Source: Oscillospiraceae bacterium (lineage in GTDB: Bacteria; Bacillota; Clostridia; Oscillospirales; Ruminococcaceae). Taken from it: DNA of 64,000 nucleotides. The stretch's first letter is position 1; each line of letters begins with the position of its first letter. Position numbers and translations under genes: made by a program. Location of the stretch: the NCBI GenBank assembly GCA_017472735.1, contig JAFUOD010000007.1, forward strand, positions 186,001-250,000. Reading direction: 5' to 3'. The notes beneath the pieces are model-generated. The model was not told the DNA's origin. It saw nothing but the letters and a program-made list of their open reading frames with translations, and searched no databases. Below, piece after piece: positions 37,905 to 47,541 of this stretch.

Positions 37905-38977
37905 ACTGCGCTTTCCTGTGCTGCGAGCTTTGCGGCTTGATCGGCAGTTGCTAACGCATCAATCACCTCGTCGATGTTGCCGTTTAAAATGCTATCAAGC
38001 TTATAAAGAGTAAGACCGATTCTATGGTCGCTCACTCTGCCCTCGGGGAAATTATAGGTTCTGATGCGCTCTGAACGGTCGCCTGTACCGATCTGCGAAC
38101 GGCGTTCGCTGGCATATGCTTTGTCCTGCTCCGCCTGTTTCATATCTAAAAGGCGTGAACACAAAACCTTCATGGCTCTTTCACGGTTTTTCTGCTGGCT
38201 TCTTTCGTCCTGACATTCGACCACAACGCCTGTTGGCAAGTGAGTGATTCTTACTGCAGATTCAGTTTTGTTAATGTGCTGTCCGCCTGCACCGGATGCA
38301 CGGAAAACATCTATCTTAAGCTCTTTTTCATCGATGTTAAGTTCAACCTCTTCTGCCTCGGGCAAAACAGCAACGGTTGCGGTAGAGGTCTGAATTCTGC
38401 CCTGAGATTCAGTCTCGGGCACACGCTGAACACGGTGAACACCGCTTTCATACTTGAATCTTGAGTAGGCTCCCTCGCCCTCAACCGAGAACTGAACTTC
38501 TTTAACTCCGCCAAGCTCGGTGCGGTTGATGTTCAAAACCTCAATCTTCCATCGCTTAGATTCACCGTACATAGTATACATTCTGAACAACGAGTTTGCA
38601 AAAAGTGCTGCCTCTTCGCCGCCTGCACCGCCTCTGATCTCGATGATTACGTTTCGTGAATCGTTGGGGTCTTTGGGCAAAAGCATGATCTTAAGTTCTT
38701 CAGAAAGTCTTGCAATATCGCTTTTTGCCTCGAGATATTGCTCCTCGATCATCTCTCTAAACTCTTTGTCTGTTTCACCCTGCATAAGCTCTTCAGCTTC
38801 TGCTAAGGCGTTTTTTGCGCTTACATACTCTTTGTATTTATCAACCAAAGGCGTAAGCGACGAATATTCTTTCATCGTGTCACGGTATATCGAAGGGTTG
38901 TTGACAGTGTCGGGCTGCATCAAACGCTCGCTAAGCTCGTTATATTTATCAACAAGAGCTTCTAATTTATCAAACAT
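37901..38977 (-). CDS. prfA: Peptide chain release factor 1
   Basis: A 358-residue class I release factor of standard length. The GGQ motif in [14 protein letters not shown] enters the peptidyl-transferase centre; the [15 protein letters not shown] region and C-terminus are normal. It reads UAA and UAG stops. The gene overlaps the DUF951 gene upstream by eight bases and the sua5-type gene downstream by four. Confidence 0.97.
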   Translation of the reverse strand: MFDKLEALVDKYNELSERLMQPDTVNNPSIYRDTMKEYSSLTPLVDKYKEYVSAKNALAEAEELMQGETDKEFREMIEEQYLEAKSDIARLSEELKIMLLPKDPNDSRNVIIEIRGGAGGEEAALFANSLFRMYTMYGESKRWKIEVLNINRTELGGVKEVQFSVEGEGAYSRFKYESGVHRVQRVPETESQGRIQTSTATVAVLPEAEEVELNIDEKELKIDVFRASGAGGQHINKTESAVRITHLPTGVVVECQDERSQQKNRERAMKVLCSRLLDMKQAEQDKAYASERRSQIGTGDRSERIRTYNFPEGRVSDHRIGLTLYKLDSILNGNIDEVIDALATADQAAKLAAQESAV

Positions 38978-39194
38978 TATCGTTCATTCCTTTTTCGTTA
39001 TTTATGGGTTGACGCTCGGCAGTGTCGATATTTTTAACATTCTTTTCAGCTTTAAAACGGCTTATCATAAACTCTCTGCCGCATCCCTCGCACTTAAGCT
39101 TAAAGTCCATCCCGGATCGCATAACACGCATTTTGTTAGAGCCGCACGGATGGCTTTTTTTCATTGTTAAAACATCGCCTTTATAAATATCCAT
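38970..39194 (-). CDS. DUF951 small protein
   Basis: A 74-residue protein. The conserved core has the [19 protein letters not shown] stretch and LKCEGCGRE, the DUF951 pattern; three cysteines (in HPCGS and CEGC) may bind zinc. The start is the ATG at 39194, with GGGGTG five bases upstream; the frame is open a little further but lacks a better SD. Its C-terminal third is acidic and polar and longer than in many relatives. It heads the prfA operon under the promoter at 39237-39265. The function is unknown. Confidence 0.88.
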   Translation of the reverse strand: MDIYKGDVLTMKKSHPCGSNKMRVMRSGMDFKLKCEGCGREFMISRFKAEKNVKNIDTAERQPINNEKGMNDNV

Positions 39195-39236
39195 AAAATC
39201 ACCCCAAATTATCATAATTCAATCTATAATCAATTA

Positions 39237-39265
39237 ATTATATCACAGCTTTTCATTAATGGCAA
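39237..39265 (-). promoter_or_regulatory. SigA-type promoter for the DUF951-prfA operon
   Basis: On the minus strand TTGCCA (39260-39265), 17 bases, then a perfect TATAAT (39237-39242). Confidence 0.8.
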
Positions 39266-39289
39266 CACATTTTAAGCAAGTTTTCGGTA

Positions 39290-39318
39290 GCATATATTTA
39301 CACATCGGTTCATAGAAT
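39290..39318 (+). promoter_or_regulatory. Candidate SigE-type promoter for the S1-domain gene
   Basis: GCATATA (39290-39296), 14 bases, then CATAGAAT (39311-39318). Each block differs from the SigE consensus (KMATATT, CATACAHT) at one position. The -10 and the spacing are the same as before the ylbJ-like gene. No SigA -35 is present. Confidence 0.5.
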
Positions 39319-39353
39319 TAACAAACAGTGAAAACGAAAGGACTGTGTGTTAA

Positions 39354-40268
39354 ATGCAAAGATTCTTGCCGGAGGGCTCACTTATAAATTCAGAGAAAAA
39401 CCAAAGCTATTTATCTTCAATTGACGGCTTAAAATCCGCCATGAAGGATTCAATCATTCTTGAAGCGGCAGCGCAGATGTGCACATATTCGCACGAGCTT
39501 ATAGTACCTCTGCCCTGTATTAATGCAATTATGCCGCGAGAAGAATGTGCAAAAGGCATTAAAGAGGGTAAAACAAAGGATGTAGCAATCATCTCGCGGG
39601 TTGGCAAGCCTGTTTGTTTTTTGGTTAAAGGGTTTGAGGAACGTGACGGCGAAACGGTTGCAATAATTTCTCGAAAAGCAGCACAAGAGCTGTGCTATGA
39701 CGAATATATCTCGGAGCTTATACCCGGTGAGGTTATTGACGCCAAGGTAACTCACACCGAACAATTCGGCTGTTTTGTTGATATCGGTTGCGGTATCCCC
39801 TCGATGATACCGATAGATGCTATATCAATATCACGCATTTCGCACCCGAATGACCGATTTGAAATCGGTGACAGTATAAAAGTTATCATAAAAGGTCAGG
39901 ACGGCGAAAAGGTTTATATCTCGCACAAAGAGCTTTTGGGTACATGGAGCGAGAATGCAGCATTGTTTAAGGCAGGTGAAACTGTAAACGGCATTGTGCG
40001 AAGCGTTGAAAGCTATGGCATTTTTGTTGAGCTTACGCCAAACCTTGCAGGGCTTGCAGAGCCAAAACCGGGTGTATATGTCGGTCAGACGGCAAGTGTT
40101 TACATAAAATCAATAAACGAAGAAAAGATGAAGATCAAGCTTATCATTGTTGATTCTTACGATACACCGCCCGAAAAAGAAAACAGATATTTTATCAAAG
40201 ACGGAATCATTGACATCTGGCGATATTCCCCCTTAGGCTGTAAAAAGCAAATAGAAACAATATTTTAA
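39354..40268 (+). CDS. S1-domain RNA-binding protein
   Basis: A 304-residue protein with two clear S1 domains, at about 124-195 (with KVTHTEQFGCFVDIG) and 207-268 (with SVESYGIFVEL), after a more diverged N-terminal S1-like part at about 40-112. It resembles a short ribosomal S1-like protein rather than a full S1 or an exoribonuclease. It would bind RNA, but its target is unknown. It is divergent from the DUF951-prfA operon and ends in a terminator shared with rarA. SD AAAGGA lies 11 bases before the ATG. Confidence 0.8.
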   Translation: MQRFLPEGSLINSEKNQSYLSSIDGLKSAMKDSIILEAAAQMCTYSHELIVPLPCINAIMPREECAKGIKEGKTKDVAIISRVGKPVCFLVKGFEERDGETVAIISRKAAQELCYDEYISELIPGEVIDAKVTHTEQFGCFVDIGCGIPSMIPIDAISISRISHPNDRFEIGDSIKVIIKGQDGEKVYISHKELLGTWSENAALFKAGETVNGIVRSVESYGIFVELTPNLAGLAEPKPGVYVGQTASVYIKSINEEKMKIKLIIVDSYDTPPEKENRYFIKDGIIDIWRYSPLGCKKQIETIF

Positions 40269-40279
40269 TTCAAACAAAC

Positions 40280-40304
40280 AAGCCGTGAGAAAAACTCACG
40301 GCTT
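40280..40304. terminator. Bidirectional terminator between the S1-domain gene and rarA
   Basis: A perfect 10-bp stem (AAGCCGTGAG / CTCACGGCTT) with a five-A loop lies between the two converging genes. The T-runs are short on both sides. Confidence 0.8.
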
Positions 40305-40309
40305 TAGTG

Positions 40310-41575
40310 TTATTTTTTCTTAATCTGCTCCCAATAGAGCTTTGCGGCTTGTTCGGTTTTGTTATTACCGTATTCGTAATAAACTCTGTCCTTAATCGTG
40401 TCGGGCAGGTATTGCTGTTCGACCCATGAATTAGGATACGAATGAGGATATTTATATCCGATCGCCTTACCCATTTTGTTAGCACCGCCATAATGACCGT
40501 CTTGCAAGTGCATTGGTATATCTCCCGAGATGCCTGACTTAATATCAGCAAGTGCTGAATCGATGGCGCAAACACCGCTGTTAGACTTTGGTGCGGTTGC
40601 AAGCAAGATAACAGCATCGGCAAGAGGTATCCTCGCTTCGGGAAGTCCCAATTGCATTGCGCTGTCTACACACGATTTAACAATTGGTAAAGCCTGAGGG
40701 TAAGCAAGACCTATATCCTCGGCAGCAATGACCAAAAGACGTCTTGAAAGGGATATTATATCCCCTGCCTCGATAAGCCTTGCGGCATAATGAAGTGCAG
40801 CGTTTTCATCCGAGCCCCGTATCGACTTTTGCAATGCAGAGAGGATGTTATAATGCTCGTCTCCGTCGCGGTCATAGCGCATGTTACTGCGCTGTGTTAA
40901 AAGCTTAACTGTTTCAAGGCTTACTTTAAGCTCACCGTCGGAATTATCAGCAGACAAAACACAAAGCTCGACCGTATTGATGGACTTTCTCACATCACCG
41001 CCGCAGCCACGCGCAATGTGGTCGATAACACCTGATTCTAACTTCAGCTTAAGGCCTAAATCATCGGCACAAATTTGAAAAGCACGCTTTATTGCCGGCT
41101 TAATCTCCTCAGCCGAAACGGGCAGGAATTCAAACACGGTTGAACGGCTTATTATGGCATTAAACACATAAAAATAAGGGTTTTCTGTTGTCGAGGAAAT
41201 AAGCGTGATCTTACCGTTTTCAATATATTCCAAAAGTGATTGCTGCTGCTTTTTGTTGAGGTACTGAATCTCGTCGAGGTATAATAGCACGCCGTTATAT
41301 CCGTCGATAGTATCGGTATCCGAGATAATATCCTTAATATCTGAAACGGATGCAGACGTACCGTTAAGCTTATACATTTTAAGATTTGTATTCTCGGCAA
41401 TAATTCGTGCAACGGTGGTTTTGCCAATGCCCGAAGAGCCGTAAAAAATCATATTGGGTATTTTACCGCTTTCAATAATTCGGCGTAACGGCTTATCTTT
41501 TCCCAAAAGATGCGGCTGACCCACAACATCGTCTAATGTTTTCGGTCTTATCTTATCTGCAAGCGGAGTTGGCAT
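40310..41575 (-). CDS. rarA: Replication-associated AAA+ ATPase RarA/MgsA
   Basis: A 421-residue clamp-loader-like ATPase with Walker A GSSGIGKT at 46-53, Walker B LYLDEIQYLNK, and the C-terminal MgsA tetramerisation region with QDGHYGGANKMG. RarA acts at stalled replication forks. The ATG at 41575 is preferred because GAGG lies eight bases upstream; a GTG nine bases earlier overlaps the SD. It is a single-gene unit with its own promoter. Confidence 0.95.
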   Translation of the reverse strand: MPTPLADKIRPKTLDDVVGQPHLLGKDKPLRRIIESGKIPNMIFYGSSGIGKTTVARIIAENTNLKMYKLNGTSASVSDIKDIISDTDTIDGYNGVLLYLDEIQYLNKKQQQSLLEYIENGKITLISSTTENPYFYVFNAIISRSTVFEFLPVSAEEIKPAIKRAFQICADDLGLKLKLESGVIDHIARGCGGDVRKSINTVELCVLSADNSDGELKVSLETVKLLTQRSNMRYDRDGDEHYNILSALQKSIRGSDENAALHYAARLIEAGDIISLSRRLLVIAAEDIGLAYPQALPIVKSCVDSAMQLGLPEARIPLADAVILLATAPKSNSGVCAIDSALADIKSGISGDIPMHLQDGHYGGANKMGKAIGYKYPHSYPNSWVEQQYLPDTIKDRVYYEYGNNKTEQAAKLYWEQIKKK

Positions 41576-41606
41576 TTTGTTCACCTCGGTTGTAATGTGT
41601 TAATTA

Positions 41607-41635
41607 ATTATACCTCTTGCAAACAAAAAAAGCAA
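41607..41635 (-). promoter_or_regulatory. SigA-type promoter for rarA
   Basis: On the minus strand TTGCTT (41630-41635), 17 bases, then a perfect TATAAT (41607-41612). Confidence 0.75.
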
Positions 41636-41636
41636 T

Positions 41637-41665
41637 AGAAAACCGCACTCCGTTTGGGGTGCGGT
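41637..41665 (-). terminator. Terminator of clpX
   Basis: ACCGCACCCC / GGAGTGCGGT on the minus strand form a 10-bp stem with one wobble pair, followed by TTTTCT, just beyond the clpX stop. Confidence 0.82.
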
Positions 41666-41675
41666 AAGCTTTTGT

Positions 41676-42932
41676 CTATTCTGCTTTTTTAGATTTGGTC
41701 TGCTTCTTTTCAACGATAACATCTGCGCCGTCGTTAATGCATTCTTCGTTAACAATTACCTTAACAATATCTTTATCAGACGGAGCATCGAACATAGGCT
41801 TTAAAAGCACACCTTCAACAATTGAACGTAAACCGCGAGCACCTGTACCCTGTGCAATCGCCTTTTTAGCAATGGCAATCTTTGCTTCATCAGTGATTTC
41901 AAGCTCAATGCCGTCATAGCTAAAGAGCTTTTTATATTGCTTTTCAAGCGAGTTTTTAGGTAAAGTAAGAATTGAAATAAGAGCTTCTTCATCAAGTCGT
42001 GATAATGCCGTGATAATTGGAAGTCTGCCGACGAGTTCGGGAATCATGCCGTATTTGACGATATCCTGAGGGGTAACGCTCTTTAAAACTGTGTCATCGC
42101 CCGATTTAGTCTTAACTTCAGAGCCAAAGCCGAGTACAGATTTATCAGTTCTTTTTCTGATAATGTCTTCTAAACCGTCAAACGCACCGCCGCAAATGAA
42201 AAGTATATTCTTTGTGTCGATCTGGATATATTCCTGCGTTGGGTGCTTTCTTCCGCCCTGAGGGGGAACATTAGAAACAGTACCTTCAATGATTTTAAGA
42301 AGCGCCTGCTGAACGCCCTCACCGCTTACGTCACGAGTGATAGAAGTGCTTTCAGACTTTCGTGCGATCTTATCGATCTCGTCAATATAGATAATGCCAT
42401 GTTCTGCAGCTTCAATGTCATAATCAGCGGCCTGAATTAAGCGCAAAAGAACATTTTCAACGTCATCGCCAACATAGCCGGCCTCTGTTACAGTTGTAGC
42501 GTCAGCAATTGCAAAAGGTACGTTAAGTGTTTTTGCAAGAGTTTGAGCCAACAGAGTTTTACCGCAGCCGGTAGGGCCTAAAAGCAAAACGTTTGACTTC
42601 TGAATCTCAACATCGTCATCACTATCCTGCTGGAGAATACGCTTATAGTGGTTGTATACAGCCACGGATAACGTGATCTTTGCCTCATCCTGTCCTATAA
42701 CATATTCATCCAACGCTTTTTTGATATCAGCAGGTTTTGTCAGCGTAATATCCCCGGAAAGCCCGGATCTTGAAGGCTTATCTACATAACCCTTTTCTTC
42801 TAAAATATCATAGCAGAACAATACACATTCATCACAAATAAAAACGTCACCCGCAGAGAACATATTTTTAACTCTGTTCTCGGGTTTTCCGCAGAAGTTA
42901 CATTTTTTCATTAACGTTTCGTTTCCTGCCAT
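41676..42932 (-). CDS. clpX: ATP-dependent Clp protease ATP-binding subunit ClpX
   Basis: A 418-residue ClpX. The N-terminal zinc-binding domain has Cys11, 14, 33 and 36. The AAA+ domain has Walker A GPTGCGKT at 119-126, and the sensor and IGF-type regions follow. It unfolds proteins and feeds them to ClpP, encoded upstream. The start is the ATG at 42932 ([10 protein letters not shown]), with GGGAGG seven bases before it; earlier in-frame codons have no SD. The order tig-clpP-clpX is the common bacterial one. Confidence 0.96.
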   Translation of the reverse strand: MAGNETLMKKCNFCGKPENRVKNMFSAGDVFICDECVLFCYDILEEKGYVDKPSRSGLSGDITLTKPADIKKALDEYVIGQDEAKITLSVAVYNHYKRILQQDSDDDVEIQKSNVLLLGPTGCGKTLLAQTLAKTLNVPFAIADATTVTEAGYVGDDVENVLLRLIQAADYDIEAAEHGIIYIDEIDKIARKSESTSITRDVSGEGVQQALLKIIEGTVSNVPPQGGRKHPTQEYIQIDTKNILFICGGAFDGLEDIIRKRTDKSVLGFGSEVKTKSGDDTVLKSVTPQDIVKYGMIPELVGRLPIITALSRLDEEALISILTLPKNSLEKQYKKLFSYDGIELEITDEAKIAIAKKAIAQGTGARGLRSIVEGVLLKPMFDAPSDKDIVKVIVNEECINDGADVIVEKKQTKSKKAE

Positions 42933-42959
42933 TACTCTGCCTCCCTTTTGATACAGCAA

Positions 42960-42989
42960 TGTTGCCAAGCCCACACGAACTCGGCAACA
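42960..42989. repeat. Inverted repeat between clpP and clpX
   Basis: TGTTGCC and GGCAACA form a 7-bp stem around a 16-base loop in the clpP-clpX gap. No T-run follows, so it is probably an mRNA stability or processing element rather than a terminator. Confidence 0.4.
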
Positions 42990-43000
42990 GCGCTAAAATC

Positions 43001-43585
43001 TTATCTTGTCATGACCTTATCAATAAGTCCGTATTCAACAGCTTCTTCAGCAGTCATAAAGTTATCTCTTTCAGTATCGATCGTGATCTGTTCAATAGGC
43101 TTACCTGTATCTTTTGCTAAAATCTTATTCAGCTTTTCACGGGTTCTTACCATGTGGTCAGCATGGATCTTAATATCGGTGCACTGACCGGAAAGACCTC
43201 CGCCAATTAAAGGCTGATGAATCATAACTTCGCTGTGTTCAAGAGCATATCTCTTGCCCTTTGCACCGCCTGCAAGTAAAACTGCACCCATTGATGCTGC
43301 CAAACCAACACACATTGTAGAAACGTCGGGCTTGATATACTGCATAGTATCGTAAATAGCCATGCCTGCAGAGATTGAACCGCCGGGGCTGTTTATATAA
43401 AGACAAATATCTTTTTCAGGGTCCTGAGACTCAAGATATAAAAGCTGCGCTACTACCAAGCTTGCAGTTGCATCGTTAACCTCATCAGACAAAACAATAA
43501 TTCTGTCATTAAGAAGGCGTGAATATATATCCATCGATCTTTCGCCGCGGCCTGTCTGTTCAATTACATATGGAACCAATGCCAT
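43001..43585 (-). CDS. clpP: ATP-dependent Clp protease proteolytic subunit
   Basis: A 194-residue serine protease with the catalytic triad Ser98 (GLAASMGA), His123 (MIHQP) and Asp174 (TERDNFM), all intact. It forms the 14-mer chamber that works with ClpX. SD GGAGG precedes the ATG. It lies between tig (43 bases upstream) and clpX, so the three are probably one transcription unit from the promoter at 44968-44996. Confidence 0.97.
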   Translation of the reverse strand: MALVPYVIEQTGRGERSMDIYSRLLNDRIIVLSDEVNDATASLVVAQLLYLESQDPEKDICLYINSPGGSISAGMAIYDTMQYIKPDVSTMCVGLAASMGAVLLAGGAKGKRYALEHSEVMIHQPLIGGGLSGQCTDIKIHADHMVRTREKLNKILAKDTGKPIEQITIDTERDNFMTAEEAVEYGLIDKVMTR

Positions 43586-43628
43586 TATAAAATCCTCCGT
43601 TTCTTAAAATATAAAAACTAAATGCTTA

Positions 43629-44906
43629 TTACTTAATTACAGCTGCTGCCTTAACGATTTCAACAGCCTTGCTTGTTGCAACATCGGGCTTAAGGTCTTC
43701 GGGTCTGAAATATTTCTTAACCTCTTCAACAGGGACATTGTACATGCCTGCAATTGTTGCAAATTCGTTTTCGATATCTTCGTCGGTAACCTCAACGCCT
43801 TCAAGCTCTGCAATCTTTTCGAGTGCCAAGCGGAGCTTAACCTGCTTTTCAGCCTGTTCCTTATAGGTCTCCTTAACAGAGTCAATTGTCATGCCGGTGA
43901 ACTGCATATACATATCAAGGTTCATGCCTTGCTGAGCAAGTCTCTGACCGAGTTCGTTAACCATTTCGTTAACTCTGTTTTCAAACATAACTTCGGGTAT
44001 CTCGCCCTCAAGCTTAGCGATAACAGCATCGAGGATTGCACCTTCGACTTCGTTATCAGCCTTCTTTTCAGCATCTTTTTCAAGGTGCTTTCTAATGTCA
44101 GCCTTAAGCTCGTCAACGGTTTCAAAGTCCGAGGTATCCTTTACGAATTCGTCATCAAGTTCAGGCAACTCTGTCTTCTTGATTTCGTGAAGCTTGATCT
44201 TGAACACAACGGGAGCACCTGCAAGCTCAGCAGCATGGTATTCTTCGGGGAAGGTTACGTTTACATCAAATTCATCGCCGATGTTGTGACCAACAACCTG
44301 ATCCTCGAATCCGGGAATGAACTGACCGCTGCCCAAGGTAAGGTTGAACTTTTCAGCCTTGCCGCCTTCAAAAGCAACACCGTCTTTAAAGCCTTCAAAA
44401 TCGATAACAACATCGTCGCCGTTTTCAGTAGCTCTGTCATCAACATTAACAGTTCTCGAATTTCTTTCGAGCATATGACCGATCTCATGCTCAACCATTT
44501 CATCTGTTACAGCATTGACAGTCCTGGTAACTTCTATACCCTTGTAATCTGCAATATTTACAACAGGCTTTGTGGTGCAAACAGCCTTGAACTTAACGCC
44601 GTCTTCCTTTGAAACATCGGTAACCTCAACATCGGGTGCACAAACCAATTCAAGACCTGCTTCCTTTACTGCTTCTTCAACTGTGGGAGCGTAGATCGCA
44701 TTTACAGCTTCTTCAAAAAATACAGCAGGGCCGTATACCTTTTCGATAATGCTTCTGGGAGCCTTACCGGGACGGAAGCCTTCAACATTGATAGAAGCCT
44801 TGTTCTTTAAGTAAGCCTTTTGAAGAGCTTCTTCAAAAGCTTCAGCAGAAACCTCTATCTCCAATTCGTATTTATTTGTTTCGATCTGATTCTTTGCTTT
44901 TAACAT
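43629..44906 (-). CDS. tig: Trigger factor
   Basis: A 425-residue ribosome-bound chaperone. The ribosome-docking GFRPGKAP signature is at about 41-48; the FKBP-type prolyl-isomerase domain covers about 155-240 (with GDDVVIDFEG); the C-terminal helical domain follows. It meets nascent chains at the exit tunnel. SD AGGAGG precedes the ATG. Confidence 0.97.
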   Translation of the reverse strand: MLKAKNQIETNKYELEIEVSAEAFEEALQKAYLKNKASINVEGFRPGKAPRSIIEKVYGPAVFFEEAVNAIYAPTVEEAVKEAGLELVCAPDVEVTDVSKEDGVKFKAVCTTKPVVNIADYKGIEVTRTVNAVTDEMVEHEIGHMLERNSRTVNVDDRATENGDDVVIDFEGFKDGVAFEGGKAEKFNLTLGSGQFIPGFEDQVVGHNIGDEFDVNVTFPEEYHAAELAGAPVVFKIKLHEIKKTELPELDDEFVKDTSDFETVDELKADIRKHLEKDAEKKADNEVEGAILDAVIAKLEGEIPEVMFENRVNEMVNELGQRLAQQGMNLDMYMQFTGMTIDSVKETYKEQAEKQVKLRLALEKIAELEGVEVTDEDIENEFATIAGMYNVPVEEVKKYFRPEDLKPDVATSKAVEIVKAAAVIK

Positions 44907-44967
44907 AAAATTGATCCTCCTGTTATTTTATACAACGTTTAAAAAGTTGCTATTAATACAATATAAG

Positions 44968-44996
44968 ATTATAGCACAACGATTAAATATTTTCTA
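44968..44996 (-). promoter_or_regulatory. SigA-type promoter for tig-clpP-clpX
   Basis: On the minus strand TAGAAA (44991-44996), 17 bases, then a perfect TATAAT (44968-44973). I saw no CtsR- or CIRCE-type operator here. Confidence 0.65.
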
Positions 44997-45004
44997 CACC
45001 TTAT

Positions 45005-45715
45005 CTACAATTTGGTGTTTTGCACAATTTGTGTAATATCGAGGGGCGAAAAATGTAAATAATCGCTTGAAATAAGTCTGAATTCAATGCCGTAACACCT
45101 GCCGTTTAAGGCATTTTGGGTGGCATAGCTGTGTAAGTGACCATAAAAGCACAGTTTAATGTCATATTTTAATAAAACGTCTAAAATATCATAATTAGTA
45201 TCGTTGCCATATACAGGCGGATAGTGTAAGAATACTATCGGTTTAAGGCCGGCTTCAACAGCCGACTGAATCGACCTATCAAGCCTCATTGCTTCGCGCT
45301 TGATAACCTTTGCATCGGCAGGCTCGCTGCCGTCATTTATCCATCCTCTGGTACCGCAAATGCCAAAGCTTTCATATTCATAATGATTATTATGAAGTAC
45401 ATTTAAGGTGTTAAAACCGTTTGCGTCAAAAAAATTATCAGCTTTAGTTTTTGTTGTCCACCAATAATCGTGGTTGCCTTTTAATATAATCTTCTTTCCC
45501 GGCAGATCGTTAATAAACTTAAAATCTTCATAAGCTTCTTCAATAGACATTGCCCACGTTATATCTCCCGGGATAACGACTGTATCATTTTGTTTTACGC
45601 TTGCGAGCCAATTTTCTTTAAGTCGTGAAACATAATTATCCCAGCCGCCGAAAATATCCATTGGCTTGTTAGATGAAAGCGATAGATGCAAATCGCCTAT
45701 TACAAATAATGACAC
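45005..45715 (-). CDS. Calcineurin-like metallophosphoesterase
   Basis: A 236-residue phosphoesterase with the family's metal-ligand blocks in order: VIGDLHLS, PGDITWA, KGNHDYWW, HYPPVY and YGHLH. It hydrolyses a phosphoester of unknown identity. The GTG start at 45715 is chosen because GAGGTG lies just upstream (about seven bases) and the protein then begins directly with the first beta strand. It is divergent from the DUF1540 gene and ends just before the tig promoter. Confidence 0.85.
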   Translation of the reverse strand: MSLFVIGDLHLSLSSNKPMDIFGGWDNYVSRLKENWLASVKQNDTVVIPGDITWAMSIEEAYEDFKFINDLPGKKIILKGNHDYWWTTKTKADNFFDANGFNTLNVLHNNHYEYESFGICGTRGWINDGSEPADAKVIKREAMRLDRSIQSAVEAGLKPIVFLHYPPVYGNDTNYDILDVLLKYDIKLCFYGHLHSYATQNALNGRCYGIEFRLISSDYLHFSPLDITQIVQNTKL

Positions 45716-45799
45716 GTTATCACCTCTTTGAATAAAAACTAACAGTAAGCAAATAATAATATCGCTTAGGCACAATTACTGTGAAAGGAAAATATAATA

Positions 45800-45970
45800 A
45801 TGGAAAACGATAGAATTTTAGGTATCAAATGTAACGTTTCAAGCTGTGTTTATAACAGAGACAGCGAAGAATGTGTCGCAGGTAAAATCGACGTGACAAA
45901 CTGCGGCTGCTCGACCCCTAACTGCAGTGCACAAACCGAGTGCAAGACTTTTAAGGCAAGAGCTTACTGA
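45800..45970 (+). CDS. Small DUF1540 cysteine-rich protein
   Basis: A 56-residue protein with eight cysteines, including the CNVSSCVYN and TECKTF blocks that define the DUF1540 family. Spaced cysteines suggest metal binding. The start is the ATG at 45800, preceded by AAAGGA; the stop is followed by a strong terminator. DUF1540 proteins are common in Clostridia and Bacilli, often in spore formers, and their role is unknown. It stands alone on the plus strand between the phosphoesterase and thrC. Confidence 0.88.
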   Translation: MENDRILGIKCNVSSCVYNRDSEECVAGKIDVTNCGCSTPNCSAQTECKTFKARAY

Positions 45971-45990
45971 TTTATAAACAATTCAAAGTT

Positions 45991-46026
45991 ACTCCCTTGG
46001 CGATCTTGTCAAGGGAGTAGTTTTTT
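45991..46026. terminator. Bidirectional terminator of the DUF1540 gene and thrC
   Basis: A 9-bp perfect stem (ACTCCCTTG / CAAGGGAGT, 45991-46018) is followed on plus by AG and six T's. On minus it lies directly after the thrC stop. Confidence 0.88.
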
Positions 46027-47515
46027 ACTTAATGTTAAGTATGCCGAAAATATAATCCTGCATATCCTGCTTTTCAATAGAGCCGCTGAACCTTACAGGC
46101 TTGCCGCTAAGCTCGGACAAGGACTTGGGGATTGGCATTTTACTTACAGCATGAAGCTCTTCGGTAAGGCCGAATTCATCAAGACCTGTAACATTCTTAT
46201 CCAACGCCTCTAAAACAGAAGCTGAGAATTTATAAGGGCTTGCAGTTGAAGCAATAACAGTAGGTGTTGAGTCCCCTGTCTTTGCTACATACTTGTTATA
46301 TACGCTGTAAGCCACCGCGGTATGAGTATCAATAGTGTATGAATATTTATCATAAGCTTCTTTAATGGTTTCCATTGTTTCCTCGTCATCAGAGAAATCG
46401 GCAAAGAAGCTTTTTTCAAGTCTTGACTTAACACTCTTGCAAACCTCGAACTTGCCAGTTTTAGCAAGATCGGCATAAAGCTTGCTAACTATCTTATCGC
46501 TTCCGCGAAGGTGATAGATAAGTCTTTCCAAATTCGATGAGATCAAAATATCCATTGAAGGAGAAATGGTGGTGTAGAACTGACGGTTTCTGTCGTAAAC
46601 ACCTGTGTTAATAAAGTCGGTAAGAACGTTATTAGCATTGGAAGCGCAAATAAGAGTTTTTATCGGAACGCCCATTCTTTTTGCATAATAAGCTGCAAGA
46701 ATGTTGCCGAAGTTACCTGTGGGAACGACAATGTTTATCTTGTCGCCAAAAGTTATCTTACCCTCTTTTACAAGATTTGTGTAAGAATAAACATAGTAAA
46801 CTATCTGAGGTAAAAGTCTGCCCCAGTTTATAGAGTTAGCGCTTGAGAACATAAGACCGTTATCTGCAAGCTTCTGAGCTACTTCAGGGTCGGTGAATAT
46901 CTTTTTAACGCCGGTCTGAGCATCATCAAAGTTGCCTTTAATTGCACAAACGCTTACATTACCGCCTTCCTGAGTGACCATCTGAAGCTTCTGCATTGCG
47001 CTTACACCGTCTTCAGGATAGAACACCATAATCTTGGTGCCTTCAACATCCTTAAAGCCTTCCAAAGCGGCTTTGCCTGTATCGCCCGAGGTTGCAACCA
47101 AAATTACAACCTCCTTATCAATACCAACCTTTTTAACCGAGGTTGTTAAAAGATATGGCAAGATCTGCAAAGCAACGTCTTTAAAAGCGCAAGTGGGTCC
47201 ATGCCAAAGCTCCATAATGTATCCCAAGCCTTCAAGGTCGGCATAGGTTACAACATTTTCAGTATCAAAAGTGCCTGCATAAGCGCCGTTTACGCACTTA
47301 GCAATTTCATCATCGGTAAAATCGGTCAAATACTTTTTTAAAACATAAGCCGCTACATCTACATAACTTAAGTCTGTAAGGCTTTTAAGCTCTTTCTTGG
47401 AGATCTTAGGTATTTCGCAAGGTATAAAAAGTCCGCCCTCTTTAGAAATGCCCTGAGCTATTGCCTCGGCAGAGGTTACCTGCAAAAGCTCGTTTCTTGT
47501 ACTTTTATAAAACAT
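46025..47515 (-). CDS. thrC: Threonine synthase
   Basis: A 496-residue PLP enzyme of the long type. The PLP-binding lysine is Lys112 in TCAFKDVALQ, and the phosphate-binding glycine loop reads TGNFGNILAAYYAKRMG. It turns O-phosphohomoserine into threonine. SD AAAGGAG precedes the ATG. It lies 26 bases after yraN, at the end of the lepB-rbgA-rnhB-yraN run; no other threonine genes are nearby. Confidence 0.95.
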   Translation of the reverse strand: MFYKSTRNELLQVTSAEAIAQGISKEGGLFIPCEIPKISKKELKSLTDLSYVDVAAYVLKKYLTDFTDDEIAKCVNGAYAGTFDTENVVTYADLEGLGYIMELWHGPTCAFKDVALQILPYLLTTSVKKVGIDKEVVILVATSGDTGKAALEGFKDVEGTKIMVFYPEDGVSAMQKLQMVTQEGGNVSVCAIKGNFDDAQTGVKKIFTDPEVAQKLADNGLMFSSANSINWGRLLPQIVYYVYSYTNLVKEGKITFGDKINIVVPTGNFGNILAAYYAKRMGVPIKTLICASNANNVLTDFINTGVYDRNRQFYTTISPSMDILISSNLERLIYHLRGSDKIVSKLYADLAKTGKFEVCKSVKSRLEKSFFADFSDDEETMETIKEAYDKYSYTIDTHTAVAYSVYNKYVAKTGDSTPTVIASTASPYKFSASVLEALDKNVTGLDEFGLTEELHAVSKMPIPKSLSELSGKPVRFSGSIEKQDMQDYIFGILNIK

Positions 47516-47541
47516 AAAATTTTGCTCCTTTCGGTTTACAG

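Noticed and set aside
43929..44612. 227-codon plus-strand frame opposite tig
   Set aside because: Long only because the trigger factor codon use leaves the opposite frame open; no recognisable protein features.
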